Assembly: GCA_025362115.1 (NCBI GenBank)
Contig: JANYIK010000117.1
Span: forward strand, 1 to 6,379
Reading direction: 5' to 3'
DNA: 6,379 nt
DNA from: Methylophilaceae bacterium
GTDB lineage: Bacteria; Pseudomonadota; Gammaproteobacteria; Burkholderiales; Methylophilaceae
The notes under the pieces were generated by a model. That model saw only the letters and a program-made list of their open reading frames with translations. It made no database searches and was not told the origin of the DNA. Within the stretch, counting starts at the first letter, position 1. Each line of letters begins with the position of its first letter. Below are positions 1 through 4,477 of the stretch, one piece after another. Made by a program: the position numbers and the translations under genes.

Positions 1-414
1 AAAGCTTATGACGAATACCTCAAGCGTGATGCACTCAAAATCAGCGTATTTATGAACGTGTTCAACGTACATTCCAACCGCAGCCCAGTGGATGGCGCAG
101 TACAGCAACAGTGGTATTTTGAAGGCCAGTTTTTCAACGCAGCGATGGACAAAGCATCACTGGAAAACGAACGTAATGCCTTGTGGATTAAAACGCTGGA
201 TGGAAAAGACGTGACTTGCGTACAGATTGCTGGCTTGATTGCGCGACGCATTCTTTGCTATGTGGAAGCCAAAAGCCCGTTGACCAAAGGCCAACGTTTT
301 GGCTTTATCCGGTTTGGCTCGCGCGTGGATATTTACTTGCCACTAACCGCAACCCCAAAAGTCAGCTTGGGTGATAAAGTCAGCGCTGGCAGCACCATCC
401 TCGCCACACTGTAA
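1..414 (+). CDS. psd: Phosphatidylserine decarboxylase proenzyme, C-terminal part (5' end outside window)
   Basis: This enzyme converts phosphatidylserine to phosphatidylethanolamine at the inner face of the cytoplasmic membrane. The frame is open from base 1, so the gene begins upstream; 137 codons remain. I estimate 70-80 N-terminal residues are missing, because the short proteobacterial form is about 210-215 residues. The conserved core FNVHSNRSPVDG (fragment residues 21-32) carries the likely catalytic His24 (bases 70-72). IAGLIARRI follows at residues 76-84. Near the C-terminus GFIRFGSRVDIYLP contains the Gly-Ser self-cleavage site (Gly106-Ser107, bases 316-321), where the family cleaves itself into beta and alpha chains and turns the serine into the pyruvoyl cofactor. 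All visible key residues are intact. The Met codon at 52 lies inside the conserved core and is not the start. The gene ends 6 bases before the convergent rppH. Confidence 0.93.
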   Translation, partial: KAYDEYLKRDALKISVFMNVFNVHSNRSPVDGAVQQQWYFEGQFFNAAMDKASLENERNALWIKTLDGKDVTCVQIAGLIARRILCYVEAKSPLTKGQRFGFIRFGSRVDIYLPLTATPKVSLGDKVSAGSTILATL

Positions 415-420
415 GCATCA

Positions 421-918
421 TCAAGCGTGAGCTACTGCTTTTCGGGGTGGCTTCAGATACACCGCCAGTTCATTTAATGCTCGGGTATAAACGTCACGCT
501 TGAACTCGATCACACTCTCTAACGGCACCCAATATTCACTCCAGCGCCAAGCGTCAAATTCGGGGTGATCGCTGGCACGCAAAGAAACATCCGTGTCACG
601 CCCGACCAGCCGTAACAAATACCAGATTTGCTTTTGCCCGCGGTAAGACCCGCGCCATTCGCGCTTTACCCAGTTTTCCGGAACGTCATAGCGCAACCAA
701 TCCTTGGTGCGACCCAGAATCTTCACATGCTCCGGCTTTAGCCCTACCTCTTCTTCCAGCTCCCGATACATGGCCTGCTCTGGGCTTTCGCCCGACTTGA
801 TGCCACCTTGTGGAAACTGCCAAGAGTCTTCGCGTATACGTTTGCCCCAAAACGCCTGATTGTGGGCATTACATAAAATAATGCCTACGTTCGGGCGGTA
901 ACCATCCCGATCTATCAT
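421..918 (-). CDS. rppH: RNA pyrophosphohydrolase RppH (Nudix hydrolase)
   Basis: RppH removes pyrophosphate from the 5' triphosphate end of mRNAs, which opens them to RNase E-dependent decay in the cytoplasm. The 165-residue product begins MIDRDGYRPNVGIILCN, the typical RppH start. A complete Nudix box lies at residues 38-60: Gly38, Glu44, Arg52-Glu53, Glu56-Glu57 and Gly59, matching G-x5-E-x7-R-E-U-x-E-E-x-G-U. The preceding WQFPQGG (33-39) and the later aromatic stretch YRGQKQIWYL are also typical of RppH. Length is slightly under E. coli RppH (176 residues) and the tail is short (KPPRKAVAHA). The ATG at 916-918 is supported by an AAAGGA ribosome site (complement of 928-933) nine bases upstream. 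The gene converges on psd; no clear terminator separates the two. No strong promoter was found upstream on this strand. Confidence 0.95.
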   Translation of the reverse strand: MIDRDGYRPNVGIILCNAHNQAFWGKRIREDSWQFPQGGIKSGESPEQAMYRELEEEVGLKPEHVKILGRTKDWLRYDVPENWVKREWRGSYRGQKQIWYLLRLVGRDTDVSLRASDHPEFDAWRWSEYWVPLESVIEFKRDVYTRALNELAVYLKPPRKAVAHA

Positions 919-988
919 GATTAAAAATCCTTTAAGTTACCCGCAATTTTTTCACATTTCGCTCATGAATGAAAGGACGATTCAGTGG

Positions 989-1017
989 TTGCATGGAATA
1001 AAGCTCGCTCTTATACT
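989..1017 (+). promoter_or_regulatory. Putative sigma70-type promoter for the beta-propeller/MxaD-like pair
   Basis: A -35-like TTGCAT (989-994) and a -10-like TATACT (1012-1017) are separated by exactly 17 bases. The -10 matches TATAAT at five of six bases; the -35 matches TTGACA at three of six. Initiation would fall near 1024, giving a leader of about 36 bases before the ATG at 1060. The rest of the 919-1059 gap holds no other clear signal. Prediction from sequence only. Confidence 0.45.
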
Positions 1018-1059
1018 GCCGCGTCAACCACAAACCCCATCTGACCGTTTTTCTAGCTG

Positions 1060-2013
1060 ATGTCCTTTACCATACAATCCCTACTAATATCGCTGATACT
1101 GCTTGCCAACCAAGCAGGTGCGGCACCATTTGCCTACATCACTAATCAAGGCAGCAACAGCGTCTCGGTGATTGACGTGGCGAATAACCAAGTAATCAGC
1201 ACCATCCCTGTGGGTAAAGCACCAGTGGGTGTCGCAGTGGCATCAAGTTTGCAGCGTGTATTTATTTCCAACGTAGAAAGCCAATCCATTTCGGTAATCA
1301 ACAGCAGCACCAACCAAGTTACTTCGGAAATCCTGCTAAGCGGCTCTCCTGTGGGCTTGACCTTAAGTCGCGATGAAAAAACGCTATACGTAGCGGATTG
1401 GTTTGCCGACCAAGTGCTGGCAATTGATACCGCTAGCAACAAAACGCTACGCAGCCTAGCTGTGGGAAAAGCGCCGGCAGGTTTGATCGAGAGCCATGAT
1501 GGCCAATTTTTGTTGGTAGCTAACCGTGATAGCAACGATGTCGCTGTCATCAATTTGGAACAAGGCAAAGTAGTACGCCGCATCGCCGTCGGCCAGCATC
1601 CTTTCGGTCTGACGCTAAGCCCAGATGGGCAAGTGCTGTACGTGGTCAACGTCTATGGCAACAGCCTATCAGTGATAGATGCGCCATTTGAGCGCTTAAG
1701 CGCTACCATAGCGGTCAAAGATCACCCCTACTGTGTGGCGTTGAGTGGTGACGGGAAAACCATCTATGTCACCAACACTGGCGACGACAGCGTCTCGGTG
1801 ATAGATACTATCAACCGAAGAGTGACGCAGACTATCGCCGTCGGTAGCGTGCCGGAAGGCATTAGTTACAGTAATAAGCAGATTTACGTCGCCAGTTGGG
1901 GCGACAACCTTGTTTCAGTGATTGATACCACCAGCAACAAACTCGTCGCGAGCATCCCCACCGGCCAACAAAGCCGGGCTTTCGGCCAGTTTATTGCAGT
2001 GGCAGCACATTGA
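1060..2013 (+). CDS. Exported seven-bladed YVTN-type beta-propeller protein
   Basis: The 317-residue product is probably periplasmic. Residues 1-21 form a hydrophobic leader with a likely signal-peptidase site in AGA-AP. The leader has no Lys or Arg before its hydrophobic core, which is unusual. The rest is seven repeats of one motif: a YVTN-like strand, a SVID-like strand, then a VG-x-x-P-x-G turn. The YVTN tetrads begin at residues 26, 68, 110, 152, 194, 236 and 276, so the first six are spaced exactly 42 residues apart; the copy at 236-239 is a perfect YVTN. Seven units fit a closed propeller. The family often acts as a binding scaffold, sometimes in quinoprotein-associated gene sets; no enzymatic residues are evident. 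An in-frame TAG at 1054-1056 limits the start to ATG1060, although no good ribosome site precedes it. The MxaD-like gene follows 32 bases later. Specific function unknown. Confidence 0.9.
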   Translation: MSFTIQSLLISLILLANQAGAAPFAYITNQGSNSVSVIDVANNQVISTIPVGKAPVGVAVASSLQRVFISNVESQSISVINSSTNQVTSEILLSGSPVGLTLSRDEKTLYVADWFADQVLAIDTASNKTLRSLAVGKAPAGLIESHDGQFLLVANRDSNDVAVINLEQGKVVRRIAVGQHPFGLTLSPDGQVLYVVNVYGNSLSVIDAPFERLSATIAVKDHPYCVALSGDGKTIYVTNTGDDSVSVIDTINRRVTQTIAVGSVPEGISYSNKQIYVASWGDNLVSVIDTTSNKLVASIPTGQQSRAFGQFIAVAAH

Positions 2014-2045
2014 TTTTTTGACCTTACTATATTGGAGAAATTTGC

Positions 2046-2567
2046 ATGAAAAAGTTACTCGCATTCATCGCTGTAGCCCTATTACCTTTAACTGCTGCCG
2101 CGCACGGCCCGTCGCCACAAAAAGTAGAAAAAGAAATCGTCATCAAGGCCGACCCCACCAAAGTATGGGCGATGGTGAAAGACTTTGGTGGCATACATAA
2201 ATGGCTACCACCAGTAGCCAGCACCAAAGTGGAAACCAAGGGTGATGATACCTTTCGTACCTTGACACTCAAGGACGGCGGCACGATTCTGGAACGTCTG
2301 AAATCCAGCGACGATAAGGATATGAAACTGAAATATGAAATCGTTGAGGGTGTGCTGCCGGTGACCAACTATAACGCCACCATGACGGTAAAAGCAGGCC
2401 CAGGAGCCGGAGAAACCACGGTAGTATGGCTGGCACGTTTCTATCGCATGTACACGCTCAATCCACCTATTCCTGCTGGTCAGGATGACGAATCGGCAGT
2501 CAAAGCCGTGACTGGTGTATTCGATGCCGGTTTGCCGAACTTGAAGAAAGTACTGGAAGCCAAGTAA
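2046..2567 (+). CDS. Exported SRPBCC-family protein resembling MxaD
   Basis: The product has 173 residues. Residues 1-19 are a textbook signal peptide (MKKLL, a hydrophobic core, then TAAA), with cleavage probably before His20, so the mature protein is periplasmic. Residues 27-170 look like one SRPBCC (START/polyketide-cyclase-like) domain with a hydrophobic ligand cavity. The KVWAMVKDFGGIHKWLPPV segment (39-57), VLPVTNY (103-109), ARFYRMY (130-136) and the C-terminal helix around AVKAVTGVFDAGL recall MxaD, a protein of methanol-oxidation clusters reported to promote electron transfer between methanol dehydrogenase and its cytochrome c. The resemblance is from memory of the family; no dehydrogenase lies nearby, so I give no symbol. 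GGAG at 2034-2037, eight bases before the ATG, is a good ribosome site. It is probably co-transcribed with the propeller gene and ends just before the terminator at 2585. Confidence 0.85.
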   Translation: MKKLLAFIAVALLPLTAAAHGPSPQKVEKEIVIKADPTKVWAMVKDFGGIHKWLPPVASTKVETKGDDTFRTLTLKDGGTILERLKSSDDKDMKLKYEIVEGVLPVTNYNATMTVKAGPGAGETTVVWLARFYRMYTLNPPIPAGQDDESAVKAVTGVFDAGLPNLKKVLEAK

Positions 2568-2584
2568 TTGGCCTTAATGCATGG

Positions 2585-2611
2585 AAAAGCGGCCTGCTGG
2601 CCGCTTTTTTT
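2585..2611. terminator. Bidirectional rho-independent terminator
   Basis: A perfect 10-bp inverted repeat (2585-2594 with 2599-2608) encloses the four-base loop TGCT. On the plus strand it runs into seven T residues (2605-2611), 18 bases after the stop of the MxaD-like gene. On the minus strand the same hairpin ends in a four-base U tract (complement of 2585-2588), after the stop of the rhodanese-fusion gene at 2618. It can therefore insulate both converging transcription units, more strongly in the plus direction. Confidence 0.9.
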
Positions 2612-2617
2612 ATTTGG

Positions 2618-3691
2618 TCACTGGGCAATCTCTACCATATAAACCTCAAAACCAAGTTGCGACATAATGAACGCCGCTGCCGAGCTACGTCGTCCGGATT
2701 GGCAATACACAATATGAACTTTGCGCTTATCCAAATGCGGTATTTCGCTACGAATATCGCTTAATGGCACGTTAATCGCATCCGGGAAGACGTGATCATA
2801 ATCAAACTCGGAAGGTGTTCGCACATCCAGCCATACCGCGCCTTCCAACACTTTTTTCTGTGCTGCCTCCCAGCTGATCGTATTAAGCAACGGTGCTTTC
2901 ATCAGCTCGATAAAATCCTGCTTGCTCAAGCGCAATAGTACGCCATCAGAGATCATGGTCACGGTGGCATTGCGTCGGTTGTCAGACACCGGCGCTTCTT
3001 CGCCAAACGCGTCACCTTCACCGAGTTTTGCCAACACCTGAGGCGGTTTGTACGGTCTGGAATGGCGCGTGACTTCAGCCGCGCCAGACTCTATCAGGTA
3101 ATAATAGTCGCCCTCTTCACCTTGCTTGATGATGACTTGCCCAGCCGCCACCTGCACACTTTGCATACGGCGGAAAAGCTCGTCTATATTGGCTGAAGGC
3201 AGACGATTGAACGCACCGCCTTGCAATTGATTCACGCCAAACATGCCGACTGCGCCCAGTTTGATGTCTATAGACTTGTTATGCCGTGACCGCGCCGCCC
3301 ACAGTTCGTCTTCTAAAAATTCTGGCTGACTGACGTTGGCGGCTTGTTCCCAAGTCATCATCAGGTCTATCAGGTCGCTATCTATCAATACCACCTCAAC
3401 CGGACTCAGCGCTACCGCGCTTTTAGCCACTTTACGCCCGCCGACAATAGGGTGTCGCGCAGCGGCGATACCCACGCTTATTGACTCTTCGCTACCGTCT
3501 TGATAGCTCACCAAAAGCTCACCACGACTAAGATAAACCGATCTACCGGGTGTATTTGTAACCACGCGCAACACATCCAAGCCTTGGGCAACCTCATATT
3601 GCTTGCTCATACCAGCGATTTCGCTTCTATGCTCTAGCGTCAATTGGCCTACAGGCTCAAAATTTATTAGTAGGGAGACATCTATGGTCAT
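2618..3691 (-). CDS. Cyclic-nucleotide-binding protein fused to a C-terminal rhodanese domain
   Basis: A 357-residue, probably cytoplasmic protein. Residues about 10-115 look like a divergent cyclic-nucleotide-binding fold (VYLSRGELLVSYQDG) that lacks the Gly-Glu of the phosphate-binding cassette and has Lys90 near the usual Arg position. Residues about 160-265 are a better domain: FGEEAPVSDNRRNATV (229-244) supplies the ribose-contacting Glu231 and phosphate-contacting Arg240. Residues about 272-352 are a rhodanese domain, with WLDVRTPSEFDYDHVFPDAINVPL-like landmarks at 287-310 and the active-site loop CQSGRR (Cys330-Arg335). The catalytic Cys is present, so a sulfurtransferase or persulfide-carrying role is plausible. 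There is no helix-turn-helix, so it is not a CRP/FNR-type regulator. The C-terminus stops at GFEVYMVEIAQ, before the usual Gly-Gly-x-x-x-Trp ending of rhodaneses. Its ATG lies one base after the stop of the phosphodiesterase gene, suggesting translational coupling. It is the presumed reader of the upstream cyclase's product. Confidence 0.88.
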   Translation of the reverse strand: MTIDVSLLINFEPVGQLTLEHRSEIAGMSKQYEVAQGLDVLRVVTNTPGRSVYLSRGELLVSYQDGSEESISVGIAAARHPIVGGRKVAKSAVALSPVEVVLIDSDLIDLMMTWEQAANVSQPEFLEDELWAARSRHNKSIDIKLGAVGMFGVNQLQGGAFNRLPSANIDELFRRMQSVQVAAGQVIIKQGEEGDYYYLIESGAAEVTRHSRPYKPPQVLAKLGEGDAFGEEAPVSDNRRNATVTMISDGVLLRLSKQDFIELMKAPLLNTISWEAAQKKVLEGAVWLDVRTPSEFDYDHVFPDAINVPLSDIRSEIPHLDKRKVHIVYCQSGRRSSAAAFIMSQLGFEVYMVEIAQ

Positions 3692-3692
3692 A

Positions 3693-4460
3693 TCAGTTCA
3701 ACTCAAACACTTGTTGATTAAATAGCGGCTTGGCATCAAGCTCCGGTGCGGCTTGGGCAATTTGCCGCATGATAGTTTCGCCCACGCCAGGTTTGAGGTG
3801 GGTGATGTAAATCTCTGCTTCGCGTTTGAGCTGGCGCAACTCGGCAATCACCAGCGAGGGGCAGAGATGCTTGGACAATTCTGCCAACCATTTTTCTTCC
3901 TCGGCAAACGCGGTTTCGATGATCAAATACTTCAAATTGTGGATACGATTGACCACCGGCCACAAAGCGCTACAGGTGGTGGTGTCGCCGGTGAACACCA
4001 TGCTCTCTTTGTTGCCCTCAATGTGATAGCCTACCGCAGGCACCACATGGTTGGCTGGGATGGGGGTAAAGCGCCTCCCGTTGAGTTCTACCGTCTGACC
4101 CATTTTTATTTCTTGATAAATCATGACCGGATTCACCGCGTCAGGAATCACCGTGAAATCTGGCCACACCTTCCAATTAAAAACGTGATTCTTGATGATA
4201 TTCCAAGTGTCCTTGGCAGCGTGGATGACGATGGGCTTGTCACGCATGCCTATCACCGTATCCGCCATCAAGGGGATACACTGGATGTGATCCAGATGCG
4301 AATGAGTGACGAAGATATGGTCTATCGCCGCCAAACCTTCAATACTCAAATCGGCGGCACCAGTGCCAGCATCCATCAGGATGTCATCGTCAACCAGAAA
4401 CGAGGTGGTTCTTAGGTCTCCGCCTATACCGCCGCTGCATCCTAAAATTTTGATTTGCAT
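3693..4460 (-). CDS. Metallo-beta-lactamase-fold hydrolase, putative 3',5'-cyclic-nucleotide phosphodiesterase
   Basis: A 255-residue soluble protein with no signal peptide. Metal ligands of the MBL fold are all visible: THSHLDH at residues 52-58 (His53, His55, Asp57, His58), His138 in PANHVVP, Asp159 in FTGDTTT and His221 in ITHLKPG. The opening KILGCSGGIGGDLRTTSF and LMDAGTG (28-34) are typical of the branch related to class-II cyclic-AMP phosphodiesterases. HxHLDHI agrees with the start of that family's signature, but the following residues (QCIPL) depart from it. The expected reaction is hydrolysis of cAMP (or cGMP) to the 5' nucleotide. RNase Z-like or other phosphodiester substrates remain possible from motif alone. 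The gene sits between a nucleotide cyclase (17 bases away) and a cyclic-nucleotide-binding protein (1 base away), which strongly favours the cyclic-nucleotide reading. ATG4460 starts directly on the first conserved strand; its ribosome site is weak, consistent with translation coupled to the upstream gene. Confidence 0.85.
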   Translation of the reverse strand: MQIKILGCSGGIGGDLRTTSFLVDDDILMDAGTGAADLSIEGLAAIDHIFVTHSHLDHIQCIPLMADTVIGMRDKPIVIHAAKDTWNIIKNHVFNWKVWPDFTVIPDAVNPVMIYQEIKMGQTVELNGRRFTPIPANHVVPAVGYHIEGNKESMVFTGDTTTCSALWPVVNRIHNLKYLIIETAFAEEEKWLAELSKHLCPSLVIAELRQLKREAEIYITHLKPGVGETIMRQIAQAAPELDAKPLFNQQVFELN

Positions 4461-4477
4461 GAAGACTTAGCTAAGCC

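Noticed and set aside
412..440. Possible hairpin between psd and rppH
   Set aside because: Only a four-base stem (AAGC/GCTT) can be drawn, too weak to call a terminator.
935..965. Possible CRP-type operator near TGTGA upstream of rppH
   Set aside because: Only one half-site is present; the second half (TGCGG) does not match TCACA.
997..1027. Minus-strand promoter for rppH (TTGACG with an AT-rich -10)
   Set aside because: The -35 is good, but the nearest -10-like hexamer (TTTATT) is 19 bases away and poor, so it was not listed as a feature.
1146..1649. A 167-codon open frame on the minus strand opposite the beta-propeller gene
   Set aside because: It arises from the repetitive codons of the propeller on the other strand, and its product has no coherent fold or motif.
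3753..4415. A 220-codon open frame on the plus strand opposite the MBL-fold gene
   Set aside because: It is fully antisense to a gene with all metal-binding motifs intact, and its translation shows no recognisable domain or conserved pattern.
4466..4475. Palindrome CTTAGCTAAG between the cyclase and phosphodiesterase genes
   Set aside because: It has no loop, is only 10 bases long and has no T tract, so it is neither a terminator nor a convincing operator.
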